NCBI RefSeq assembly: GCF_900107795.1
Contig: NZ_FNRL01000005.1
Coordinates: forward strand, 125,821-189,820
Reading direction: 5' to 3'
Length of the DNA stretch: 64,000 nt
From: Chitinophaga terrae (ex Kim and Jung 2007)
Lineage (GTDB): Bacteria; Bacteroidota; Bacteroidia; Chitinophagales; Chitinophagaceae
Shown one piece after another: positions 10,101 through 17,226 of the stretch. Positions within the stretch are counted from its first letter, which is position 1. Every line of letters starts with the position of its first letter. The position numbers were made by a program, and so were the translations under genes. The notes beneath the pieces are model-generated. The model was not told where the DNA came from, searched no databases, and saw nothing but the letters and a program-made list of their open reading frames with translations.

Positions 10101-10273
10101 GAGGCGTCGGTAGTGACGCCTTTAGAAGTTCCTTTGATCGCAACACTTACTCCAGGGAGTGGCGACTGGTTACCAGCATCTTTTACCGTGCCATGAATAG
10201 ACCGGTTTTGTGCAGATAGTTTTCCTGGTAAAACAATAATGATCATGAGCAGAATATACAGGTGAAGTCTCAT
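7187..10273 (-). CDS. SusC/RagA-family TonB-dependent outer-membrane transporter
   Basis: This 1028-residue protein has an N-terminal signal peptide (residues 1-21, ending LSAQ). A carboxypeptidase-regulatory-like beta-sandwich follows (SIHGTVKD to about residue 105), then the SusC signature NEVVVTALGIERK, a plug domain with the ILKGPAAAALYGSRAANGAIIITTK block, and a 22-strand-type barrel ending in FGLNLQVSF with a terminal aromatic. It imports SusD-captured glycans by TonB-dependent transport. It is the first gene of the operon susC-susD-hydrolase-GH109-nagB-like. Its promoter region is shared with the divergent LacI-type regulator and holds a palindromic operator at 10360-10373, 87 nt from the start codon, which implies sugar-responsive control. 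No separate ECF/anti-sigma pair is present. Confidence 0.95.
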   Translation of the reverse strand: MRLHLYILLMIIIVLPGKLSAQNRSIHGTVKDAGNQSPLPGVSVAIKGTSKGVTTDASGKFQLEAPEDAILVFSFVGYDKQEIPLQSRANIDVRLQASTTGLNEVVVTALGIERKTRSLGYSTQQLDNVAINTVKDPGANIMNTLNGKVAGAVITPAASGPGSAVRVVLRGNRSISGNNNALIVVDGVPIDNTMSTEKDGGGSANAISTQPKGISSSYAGSDGAATINPQDVESVNILKGPAAAALYGSRAANGAIIITTKSGRSGKLAVNYNGGVSLDQPYMLMKFQDTYGSGNGGQAGTRAATSWGAKTTTYPGNVRSFFNTGVAVNNSVDISGGNDKLRGYASYTNNSNSGIIPKNRLNRNTLNVRVAADVLPRLTADVKLTYVSQEIKNKPRLGDQGVANEAYLMPRDLSEDSLKKFEGIGATGQPYPIYWTNSSTFQNPYWDVYRNSLDESRNRIMLMGSAKYKLTDWLSLQGRYSLDRYDDRITASYYFGTVVLPVQPGGRYLEAYVNHWERNMDVLLSGNNKISGDFHVSYNLGGSLLNSRGYNTQILANGLSIPNRFNLAFATAPVTTNTTVQKEIQSVYGNAQLDFRQYLYLDVSARNDWSSTLPKPYSYFYPAVGLSAVVSDIFKLPEWVSFGKVRAAYTQVGNDASPYMLLQLYNYNVGAGKGFVSRDNTKAINNLKPEQTKSYEAGLEWKFFDNRLGIDATIYKNNTINQLLFLGLPLASGFDDQYINAGNVENKGLEIMLNAVPVRKADFNWNTAVNFATNKNTVLYLKEGIDYATLSSSGNFGRLQMRAGGKYGDIYGFGWQKDEKTGQYLIGPDGLPVVQDNQYLGNFNPKYTLGWNNQLQYKNFSLSFLLDGRVGGIVISGTDALLAYYGVADYTTKFRDGGLILPGVKADGSTNTTAITAEKLWTSLSSGGRDGRGQFFAFNATNFRLRELSLAYDFDFENKLVKHARLSFTGRNLFFLYRGKSLLDIPGIGKRTLPVDPESALGTSNYQGIEAGLPPALRSFGLNLQVSF

Positions 10274-10359
10274 AACACAAACGATTTTTAATGGTGATCC
10301 TGGTTGCTAAAATCTTCATACAAAATACACTACTCAAAATCTTTCAGCAGAAAATTCAC

Positions 10360-10373
10360 CGAGAACGTTCTCG
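10360..10373. promoter_or_regulatory. LacI-family operator between susC and its regulator
   Basis: CGAGAACGTTCTCG is a perfect 14-bp palindrome with a central CG, which is the architecture of LacI/GalR-family operators. It is the only such palindrome I see in the 142-bp divergent gap between susC (minus) and the LacI-type gene (plus), and so could control both. The binding protein is inferred from proximity. Confidence 0.7.
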
Positions 10374-10415
10374 ATTCCTTATATTTATAGGTATAGCCAA
10401 CAGACCTGTAAGAGA

Positions 10416-11432
10416 ATGCGCCGACACTATGCAACCATAAAGGATATTGCCTATGCACTGAGTATTTCTGTTTCCACAGTTTCCAGGGCGTTGAGAGACA
10501 CGCATGATGTGAATGCCGACACCCGCAAAATGGTGCTGGAAATGGCTGCCAAACTGAATTACAAGCCTAATTTCAATGCAACAGGACTGGTAAAGAACAG
10601 TACGCATAACCTGGCAGTGATACTACCGGCTATTACTAACTATTATTTCTCGACTGTTTTTACGGGCATACAGGAAGTGGCTTACAGCAACGGGTATAAC
10701 CTTATCCTGTATGTAACCAACGATGATGCTGCCAGGGAAGAGAATATTGTACGCAATCTTTCGTTCAGCAGCCTGGATGGATTATTGGTTTCTGTTTCCA
10801 GTAAGGCGGATGCCAGTCACTATTTCCAGGAGATTATTGACGATGGAGTACCTGTAGTATTTTTTGACAGGGTAGTAGAAAATATCAGGACCTCGAAGGT
10901 GATGCAGGATGATTATAACGGGGCTTATGAAGCAACAGTACACCTGATCCGCAACGGTTACCGGAAGATCGCGCATATCACGGGGCCGGCAGGGCTTACG
11001 CTTACAGAAGCAAGGCTGCAGGGCTATTTAGACGCATTGCAAAGGCATAAACTGGCTGTAAGGAAGAAATGGATCATCCATTCCGGCTTTTCACAGCAAA
11101 GCGGGGAAGAAGACGCCAGGCAACTATGGAAACTGAATGATAAGCCGGATGCTGTTTTCGCCGTGAACGACAGGAAAGGGATCGGGGCGATCATTTCGTT
11201 TAAGCAGCTAGCGGTACAGGTAGGAAAAGAAATAGGGATCATCGGTTTTACCAACGATCCCATGTCTTCTATTATTTCTCCTTCGCTGAGCACTATTGCC
11301 GAACCGGCGTTTGAGATAGGGCAGCGAAGTTGCCAGCTTTTATTGAATCATATCAGGAAGAAGCATTTCATTCCTGAAGAAGTGATACTGCCGGGCAGGC
11401 TGATCGTGCGTGAAAGCAGCCGGCGCAGTTAG
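10416..11432 (+). CDS. LacI/GalR-family transcriptional regulator
   Basis: This 338-residue regulator has an N-terminal LacI helix-turn-helix (ATIKDIAYALSISVSTVSRA, about residues 6-25) followed by the hinge helix region. A periplasmic-binding-protein-like effector domain covers about 60-335 (NLAVILPAI, HITGPAGLTLTEARLQGY, AVNDRKGIGAI, STIAEPAFEIG). Family members bind sugars or sugar phosphates, and binding alters operator affinity. The gene is divergent from susC, with a perfect CG-centred palindrome between them, so it most likely regulates the adjacent locus and itself. Its stop codon overlaps the stop of the convergent terC gene by 4 bp, so no separate terminator fits between them. The effector is probably an amino sugar derivative (inference from the operon's enzymes). 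Confidence 0.92.
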   Translation: MRRHYATIKDIAYALSISVSTVSRALRDTHDVNADTRKMVLEMAAKLNYKPNFNATGLVKNSTHNLAVILPAITNYYFSTVFTGIQEVAYSNGYNLILYVTNDDAAREENIVRNLSFSSLDGLLVSVSSKADASHYFQEIIDDGVPVVFFDRVVENIRTSKVMQDDYNGAYEATVHLIRNGYRKIAHITGPAGLTLTEARLQGYLDALQRHKLAVRKKWIIHSGFSQQSGEEDARQLWKLNDKPDAVFAVNDRKGIGAIISFKQLAVQVGKEIGIIGFTNDPMSSIISPSLSTIAEPAFEIGQRSCQLLLNHIRKKHFIPEEVILPGRLIVRESSRRS

Positions 11433-12226
11433 TTCTTTTGTTCATCTTTAGGCCAGTGAGGCTGGTTATGCAGTTCCACGGGCTTTTTCTCCCTGGATCT
11501 CACCTTCAGGTTCAACATCTCGATAAATACAGAGAATGCCATTGCGAAATAGATGTAGCCTTTAGGAATATGCTGATCGAAGCTCTCCGCGATCAGGGAT
11601 ACGCCGATCAACAGCAGGAAAGATAAGGCCAGCATTTTCACTGTTGGATGTTTGTTCACAAAGTTGCTGATCGGTTCTGCAGCAACCATCATTACCCCTA
11701 CTGCGATGATCACAGCAGCGATCATAATTTCTACATGATCTGCCATTCCCACAGCCGTTATAACCGAATCCAGTGAAAATACGATATCCAGCAATAAGAT
11801 CTGGATGATCACCTGCCAGAAACCGGCTTTCTTTGTATTGGCGGCAGAATGGTCTTCCCCTTCCAGTTTATCATGTATCTCGGCGGTACTTTTGTAAAGC
11901 AGGAACAGCCCTCCAAGCAGGAGTATAAGATCCCTTCCCGAAATAACTGTTTTTTCCAGCCAGGAAGAATTAGAAACGCCTACCCAGCTGCCGATGTTAA
12001 ACAGGGGTTGGGTAAGCGACATGATCCAGCTGATAGACAGCAAGAGCAATACTCTTACAAACATGGCGAGGCCAAGTCCTACCAACCTGGCTCTTTTTTG
12101 TTGGTGGCCGGGAAGTTTGTCGGCCTGGATAGAAATAAAAATAATGTTGTCGATCCCGAGAACGATCTCCAGTACAGTTAGCGTCAACAAGCTCATTAGC
12201 GCGTCGAAGGTCAGCAGATGTTGCAT
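11429..12226 (-). CDS. TerC-family integral membrane protein
   Basis: This 265-residue polytopic protein has the two acidic signature helices of the TerC family: LEIVLGIDNIIFIS near residue 20-33 and LLDIVFSLDSVITAVG near 155-170, each with the conserved Asp in the membrane. Known family members are associated with tellurite resistance and with manganese or other metal-ion homeostasis, often metallating exported proteins. The C-terminus is hydrophilic and basic (SREKKPVELHNQPHWPKDEQKN). It is convergent with the LacI gene and shares the last bases of both stop codons. No tellurite-operon partners are nearby, so a general metal-export role is the better guess. Confidence 0.88.
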   Translation of the reverse strand: MQHLLTFDALMSLLTLTVLEIVLGIDNIIFISIQADKLPGHQQKRARLVGLGLAMFVRVLLLLSISWIMSLTQPLFNIGSWVGVSNSSWLEKTVISGRDLILLLGGLFLLYKSTAEIHDKLEGEDHSAANTKKAGFWQVIIQILLLDIVFSLDSVITAVGMADHVEIMIAAVIIAVGVMMVAAEPISNFVNKHPTVKMLALSFLLLIGVSLIAESFDQHIPKGYIYFAMAFSVFIEMLNLKVRSREKKPVELHNQPHWPKDEQKN

Positions 12227-12320
12227 GAATTATAGGTTGAATGATAAAATTACGGAAAAGAATCATAATACCTCCCGTAGTTTCAATACTTTATATACAA
12301 CTGACCTGACGTACTTACTA

Positions 12321-13460
12321 TTAAAAAGGTTTTAGCTTAAAGAACATGAAACTGACATCATCGGGCGGGGTTTCACTTTTCTCCTTCCCTGTTGCCGGTG
12401 GCGAGAGAGGCGGCACCTTCATAACAAAATAGTCATGCAGTTTTCCTATTACCCGGTTGCGCGAACGGAAGGAAGTATCTTTCCTGCTGTTACATTCTGT
12501 GAATTGAAGCACTTTACCTGATTGCTTTGAAAAGAACACATTCCTTGGGCTGATCCTTGATTGAAAACTGTACCTGAACGATACCCAATCGTCTGTAATA
12601 AACAATGAATTATTGTCGTAGATAATATTGGAAGATTCCATCTTCTTCCAATACGCAAAATGGTCTTTAATTGTTGTAATGGATTTGGCGTCCTCTGTTA
12701 TCAGGTTTTCTTTGGGGGCATCTACCTGGTAAACAGGTATGGCGCCATTTAGCGTTACGTTGTAGATCTTATCGTCGAGCAGGGGAAAATAGAAAATCGA
12801 ATCTCTGTAGTTGTCGAACTGGTGGGGATAAGCAATGTCAAGCTCTTTAATCAATGGAAAAAAATTAAGTTGCTGTGAATGGTAGGTCACCATTTTACCT
12901 TTTTGTTCATATATCCTTAGCCTTACCATTTCCTTATTATTATTGACAATCTCGCTTACATACATTCCCTTGCTTTTTGCGAATGTCAGACCGAAGTACC
13001 TGGAGCCGATGATTTCAAGTACCTCAACCAGCCTGGCGTTAAGGTCGTACCTGAAAATCTTATTCTGGCTAAGGTCGAGGATTTCTACCTGTTGCAGATG
13101 TTCGTCATACAGCACGTCTGTCATGCTACTATACTGGCCCGTTTTGTTTTCTACCTGGTAGATCTTTGTTTTGGGAACACCCTGCTGATCGAATATCAGC
13201 ACTGCATTTTGCGAGCGATCAGCAATAATGATCAGGCTATCTGTAGCGAAAAAGTTAGTGATATGTCTTACAAAAAAATCTTTGTTGGTTTTCAGGTGAA
13301 CATAGTAAATGCTGTCGGCAATCTCGTCTATAAAAACAGCCTGGCTATCCAGGGGTGTTATTTTGATTTTTGTAGCGGGAGGAACGTACGCATCTTTGCC
13401 TGCCTTCTGAGCGCAGGACGCCAGCAGCAGTAGGAAAAAGACCAATAGGTTTTGCTTCAT
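12321..13460 (-). CDS. 6-bladed beta-propeller lipoprotein
   Basis: This 379-residue protein has a lipoprotein signal (MKQNLLVFFLLLLASC, Cys16). The mature part shows the repeated blade pattern of the Bacteroidota 6-bladed beta-propeller family, for example IIIADRSQNAVLIFDQQG and VEILDLSQNKIFRYDLNARLVE. These proteins are extracytoplasmic lipoproteins of unknown function, often encoded beside short exported peptides or proteins. Here a 122-residue secreted protein is encoded 81 bp upstream on the same strand, so the two probably form one unit. No catalytic residues can be named. Confidence 0.8.
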   Translation of the reverse strand: MKQNLLVFFLLLLASCAQKAGKDAYVPPATKIKITPLDSQAVFIDEIADSIYYVHLKTNKDFFVRHITNFFATDSLIIIADRSQNAVLIFDQQGVPKTKIYQVENKTGQYSSMTDVLYDEHLQQVEILDLSQNKIFRYDLNARLVEVLEIIGSRYFGLTFAKSKGMYVSEIVNNNKEMVRLRIYEQKGKMVTYHSQQLNFFPLIKELDIAYPHQFDNYRDSIFYFPLLDDKIYNVTLNGAIPVYQVDAPKENLITEDAKSITTIKDHFAYWKKMESSNIIYDNNSLFITDDWVSFRYSFQSRISPRNVFFSKQSGKVLQFTECNSRKDTSFRSRNRVIGKLHDYFVMKVPPLSPPATGKEKSETPPDDVSFMFFKLKPF

Positions 13461-13541
13461 TAGTAGTTTGTTGAGTCAGCTTAGGAATAAGAGTTAATCT
13501 GCCACTCCGGTAGTGAAGTGGCAGATTAAAATGGAAAGTTA

Positions 13542-13910
13542 TTAAGGCACCATGGTAGGCGGAATATTTGTTACATCATGGTAGTTGTTATGCGGTGTGT
13601 AAGGGTTATATTCAACGCCGCACTGGGTTCCTGAATTATTGGGATAGAATACGTAGTAACCAGTATCATAACCATACCAGTGTTCAACAACTGCGTAGTA
13701 ATCATCATTTACCCAAACCCAGGTACCTGTTCTGAAGGTCCTGTCGCCGGTTGTTCCGCAGTACCTGTTGCCAGATCCGGAGTCGATCCAGGCGGCAGAC
13801 GCTTTGTTGGAAGAATTGGTGATATCGAAGCTGATAAGTGCATATTGGAGGTTACAAACCAATATGGCTACAACGGCCAATGCGCCTGCGATTTTAAGTG
13901 CTTTTTTCAT
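13542..13910 (-). CDS. Small exported protein, aromatic-rich, NVEALA-like architecture
   Basis: This 122-residue protein begins with two lysines and a single hydrophobic helix (MKKALKIAGALAVVAILVCN, residues 1-20). An Asn-x-x-x-Ala-Leu element (NLQYAL, 20-25) follows, which loosely recalls the NVEALA motif of short Bacteroidota export precursors that are also encoded next to 6-bladed beta-propeller proteins. The mature part has two cysteines (C51, C97) that could form a disulfide and is very rich in Tyr/Trp/Asn/Gly, ending in NIPPTMVP. The family assignment is weak. What is solid is a short secreted protein directly upstream of the beta-propeller gene. Confidence 0.65.
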   Translation of the reverse strand: MKKALKIAGALAVVAILVCNLQYALISFDITNSSNKASAAWIDSGSGNRYCGTTGDRTFRTGTWVWVNDDYYAVVEHWYGYDTGYYVFYPNNSGTQCGVEYNPYTPHNNYHDVTNIPPTMVP

Positions 13911-13979
13911 GGTTATTATTTTTTAAAGGTGAATATGCTGTTAATTGATCTTTGCGGTTTAGCGAATGAATTATAGACA

Positions 13980-13995
13980 GACCCCCTGGGGGGTC
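13980..13995. promoter_or_regulatory. GC-rich palindrome upstream of the small exported protein
   Basis: GACCCCC-TG-GGGGGTC is a 16-bp near-perfect palindrome in an otherwise AT-rich 166-bp gap, 70 bp before the start of the 122-residue gene and 82 bp after the GT-C-like gene ends. It could be an operator or the stem of a tight-loop terminator. No T-run follows, which favours a binding site. Confidence 0.4.
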
Positions 13996-14076
13996 ACCAG
14001 TATTGCAGCAGGAATAACTCCGCTGAAATATCGGGCAGGTCATATCCCTGCGCCCTAGTATAGTGAATGGATGTTG

Positions 14077-15417
14077 TCATCTGGTTGGATTGTTAGAATA
14101 ATTTTCTTTCTTCTCGAGCAGTTCTTTTAGCTCCTTTTTCAGCGTATCGCTGTTATGCCATACCGTGGTCCGCCGGTGTGCATAAATACCAATAGAGAGC
14201 GTGTAAATACAGGCGAGCACCATTGCAGGATTCCTGTACTTAATAATATCCATTGCCTTGTCGGCGAAATATGCGATAAGAAAGAATATGCCGATAGACG
14301 CCATGTAAGCATACCTGTCGGCAATCATTGCAAACCTGGACATCGGAATAATATGGAGCACCATGCTGATGTGGACCAGGAAAAACATAATCCCGAAAAA
14401 CACCCATTTCTTCTTCCAAAAATCCCAGAATGCGAATAACAGTATCAGTAACAGTAACGGGTATATCCAGAATCTTACAGGCACCTCTTCCCCGATCGCA
14501 TTCGGGAAAACGTACAGGTAGCTGAGTTTAACAGGGATGAGGCATTTCACTACATATTCAGTGGCCGAATAGCTGGCGAAGATCACGTTCTGGTAAAACG
14601 GGTAATGACGGGCGCCGGAAAGTAACCCGGCCTGGTCGGCGCTTTGTGAGAGCAGGGTGATATACCCCATAACCAGCGCCATAAAAAATAAAGGCAATTT
14701 CTCGAGCCATACCTTCCTGCTTTTCAGGTTCCTGTTTATGGCATAATCAATTAGCAGCAGGCATACCGGGAAAGTAACTGCCTGTTCTTTACCGCCAAAG
14801 GATAGGATAAAAAAAAGAGTTGCGAGTAAATAGTAAATCGTTTTACTTGAAGCAACATATTTTAAATAGAAGTGGAGTCCTATTAAATAAAAGAAGCTGT
14901 AAATAAGGATCTTCGATGCCGAGATCCAGGCTACAGATTCCACCAGCAGTGGATGAACGGCCATAATTACGGCTGTAATAAAAGAGATCCTGGATACGGA
15001 AACCTGTTTAAAACTTCCCGATTTGTTTAGGATGCTCCGAACCAGGAAGAAGGTCAGCAATACATTGCAGGTGTGCAGAACAAAACCTGCCAGGTGAAAC
15101 CAGAAGGGATCGTAGCCAAACAGCGAATACAGGACGGTGTACGACAACTGGTTAAGCGGGGCATACTGTCCTTTATAAAAATCGGTCAGGATAGCCCACA
15201 GGTTTTGTGCATTGAATCCATTTTCTGTGTAGGCGTTGATCGCCACCCACTGATCGTCCCAGTGTGTTTGAAATTCATTGGAAAATGTGGGGAAGTAGAC
15301 CACTAGTGTAGCAAGTACCAGGGCGGCTACAGATAACATTACATCATTAACGGCAATGATCTCTTTCAGACGCGGAAGTTTGCGGCGCGCGGGAATAGCA
15401 CTAACGTTGTGATTCAT
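14077..15417 (-). CDS. GT-C-type polytopic glycosyltransferase-like protein (TMTC/PMT-like)
   Basis: I start it at the ATG 15415-15417 (446 aa), which begins a hydrophilic cytosolic N-terminus (MNHNVSAIPARRKLPRLKE). A start 16 codons earlier is possible. About ten or more hydrophobic segments follow. The first periplasmic loop carries THWDDQW (51-57), matching the acidic-pair motif placed after the first helix in GT-C enzymes that use lipid-linked sugars. The next loop, YKGQYAPLNQLSYTV, is like those of TMTC-type O-mannosyltransferase-related proteins. The usual C-terminal TPR domain is missing: the protein ends soon after the last helix with a Lys/Glu-rich tail. Its role next to the small exported protein and propeller could be glycosylation of an exported partner, which is inference only. 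Confidence 0.65.
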   Translation of the reverse strand: MNHNVSAIPARRKLPRLKEIIAVNDVMLSVAALVLATLVVYFPTFSNEFQTHWDDQWVAINAYTENGFNAQNLWAILTDFYKGQYAPLNQLSYTVLYSLFGYDPFWFHLAGFVLHTCNVLLTFFLVRSILNKSGSFKQVSVSRISFITAVIMAVHPLLVESVAWISASKILIYSFFYLIGLHFYLKYVASSKTIYYLLATLFFILSFGGKEQAVTFPVCLLLIDYAINRNLKSRKVWLEKLPLFFMALVMGYITLLSQSADQAGLLSGARHYPFYQNVIFASYSATEYVVKCLIPVKLSYLYVFPNAIGEEVPVRFWIYPLLLLILLFAFWDFWKKKWVFFGIMFFLVHISMVLHIIPMSRFAMIADRYAYMASIGIFFLIAYFADKAMDIIKYRNPAMVLACIYTLSIGIYAHRRTTVWHNSDTLKKELKELLEKKENYSNNPTR

Positions 15418-16184
15418 TTTTATAACGTGAAACTTGTAAAAAAAAAGAATGAAAATGGCAGGCATAGCAACTATGCTATACTAATCCAGGTACCGGTAAT
15501 GCCTGTTTAAACCAGGGTTCCCGTTTCTCTTACATGTGGCTTATTTAAAAGCTGTGCTTCGTCAGGTATCATTGGATAGAAATTTGTTTTCAAATGTGAA
15601 TAACTGGCATGCGCACCAAACAACAACGTGTTTCTGGTCAATCTAAGGTGCTAACTTCTTCTGATACAGGTTGAACTGATGATCGAGGAGGCATTCCGGG
15701 CACAGATACAATCAACAAACCGGGTACAATATTATATTCTATTTCTTTACTACAGTTTTCAATCCGGATAAGCTCAATCTAAATATAGGATAATTTATTT
15801 AATAATACAACATTGAAAAAATTGTTTTAGCAGAAAAACAATTGGGGAAACAAATCACTCCCTTCACCTTGTATATTTTATTTATTTGGGGAGAGAGCGA
15901 GCTTTACAGGCCGCCCAATGAAATATATTTATCCTGTGTGTTATGAGGATGTGCATTCCTTGTTATTTCAGTTCTTTTCCAGGTAAATTGCAGGAGATTG
16001 TCTTGCTTGCTTATTTCAGCAATCCTGGGGTAAATTGATTAGTCAGATTTTTTCCGATCTTTTTAATATTCCGATTGCAATTTTTAGCCTGTCAAGTCCA
16101 GTCATAGCACACCGGGTCGAATTTTTTGTAGTAACTTTATAAATATGATGATATTACTGATAGTATTATAACTTTCAATATTCA
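15418..16184. other. Gene-free AT-rich region (about 770 bp)
   Basis: I find no convincing ORF, tRNA or terminator here. The sequence gets increasingly AT-rich toward the DUF433 gene. A remnant of a decayed gene is possible but I cannot recognise one. Confidence 0.5.
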
Positions 16185-16415
16185 ATGGACGTACTACAAT
16201 ACATAGAAATTAATCCTACAGTTATGCTGGGTAAGCCTGTCATTAAAGGTACCCGTATTACTGTTGAATTAATCCTGGAAAAATTATCGAAAGGAGAAAC
16301 AATGCAGGATATTCTTGTAGCTCATCCGCACATTACTCAAGAAGCTATTTATGCAGCCCTCGCTTTTGCTGCACTGAATTTAAAGAATACCCATTACTAT
16401 CCCATTGCGAGCTGA
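16185..16415 (+). CDS. DUF433-family antitoxin-like DNA-binding protein
   Basis: This 76-residue protein carries the complete DUF433 signature: a short N-terminal strand region (YIEINPTVMLGKPVIKGTRI) followed by a helix-turn-helix part (TVELILEKLSKGETMQDILVAHPHITQEAIYAALAFA). DUF433 proteins are normally encoded just upstream of DUF5615 PIN-like putative nucleases and act as the antitoxin and repressor in such pairs. That partner is indeed next, but 194 bp away rather than overlapping, and it is frameshifted (16610-16965). The gene itself looks intact. AT-rich surroundings suggest an acquired module. Confidence 0.85.
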   Translation: MDVLQYIEINPTVMLGKPVIKGTRITVELILEKLSKGETMQDILVAHPHITQEAIYAALAFAALNLKNTHYYPIAS

Positions 16416-16609
16416 TAATATAGCCCCCTGATCTACTTCGCCATCAAGACTCCAGGTGATATCCTCTTTTTCCCAAATAGATTATTGCAAAATAAAATTT
16501 CTGTATTCTCACCTTTTCGTACCTTCCGCAAATACCGAAGTTGATTTTTATTTTGCCGGTGTAAAACCATATGACCACTCACTTTTTATAAAAATTTATT
16601 AACACAATT

Positions 16610-16965
16610 ATGAGGTTTGTAGCTGACGGAAGCGCCGATGCCCCATTGTACAAAAGTTGAGAGAAGTTGGATTTGAAATCTTTTCTATTGCAGAACAATC
16701 GCATGGAATTAGTGATGAACTGGTATTGGAAATAGCCCACGAAAATGGTTCTTTGTTAATCACCCAGGACAAAGATTTTGGCGATTTGGTTTATCGCCTG
16801 GGAAAAGCTCATGAAGGTGTAATCTTATTAAGATCAGAGGGATTAACTCCTTATCAAAAAGCTGACCTGTGTTTAATTCTAGTCACCCAACATACGAATG
16901 AACTTCCAGGAGCATTTACAGTTGTGTATAAGGACTATGTAAAGATCAGGAAAGGCAATAAATAA
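16610..16965 (+). pseudogene. DUF5615 PIN-like toxin, frameshifted near the start
   Basis: The downstream frame from 16657 encodes a typical DUF5615 body (REVGFEIFSIAEQSHGISDE, LLITQDKDFGDLVYR, LPGAFTVV). The missing N-terminus MRFVADGSADAP lies in another frame from ATG 16610. After the run CCCC at 16641-16644 the correct continuation IVQKLREVG is read one base off. Adding a single C there restores one frame of about 118 codons. The second acidic residue of the usual ADE motif is also changed to Gly (ADG), removing a likely metal ligand. The reading is a slippage mutation or a sequencing error in a homopolymer. If real, the toxin is dead, or a shortened product starts at TTG 16657. Confidence 0.75.
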
Positions 16966-16978
16966 TTCATCCAAAAAC

Positions 16979-17011
16979 AAAGCCGGACAAACATAATGCT
17001 TATCCGGCTTT
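16979..17011. terminator. Bidirectional terminator between the DUF5615 remnant and tRNA-Gln(CTG)
   Basis: AAAGCCGGA (16979-16987) pairs with TCCGGCTTT (17003-17011). It follows the + strand gene by 13 bp, and on the minus strand it begins just past the 3' end of the tRNA. Confidence 0.7.
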
Positions 17012-17013
17012 CG

Positions 17014-17084
17014 TTGCCCGACCTGGATTCGAACCAAGACAAACAGAGTCAGAGTCTGTCGTACTACCATTATACTATCGGGCA
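17014..17084 (-). tRNA. tRNA-Gln (anticodon CTG)
   Basis: The 71-nt cloverleaf has acceptor TGCCCGA/TCGGGCA, and the anticodon stem ACAGA/TCTGT encloses the loop CTCTGAC, which gives anticodon CTG (Gln, CAG codons). The T-loop is TTCGAAT. Apart from the anticodon loop and acceptor/T-stem changes it matches the two TTG copies, which points to duplication. Confidence 0.95.
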
Positions 17085-17098
17085 ATTGCGATGGGTCG

Positions 17099-17129
17099 CA
17101 AAAGTAGGATATTTTCTCATTAAAACAAG
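17099..17129 (-). promoter_or_regulatory. Promoter of tRNA-Gln(CTG)
   Basis: On the minus strand, CTTG (17126-17129) is followed after 19 nt by TACTTTTG (17099-17106), matching the TTTG-N19-TAnnTTTG type with one mismatch in the -33 box. The -7 box is 15 nt from the tRNA 5' end. Confidence 0.7.
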
Positions 17130-17226
17130 TTTTTTGAAAAATTTCACTCCGGCTTTTAATATATAATCCCGGAATTTATCCACCATTCATTTAAATTGAG
17201 CCTGATTTCAACAAAACGTTACAACA

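Noticed and set aside
15418..16184. Hidden small gene upstream of the DUF433 antitoxin
   Set aside because: All frames are short and broken with no plausible start context or recognisable residues.
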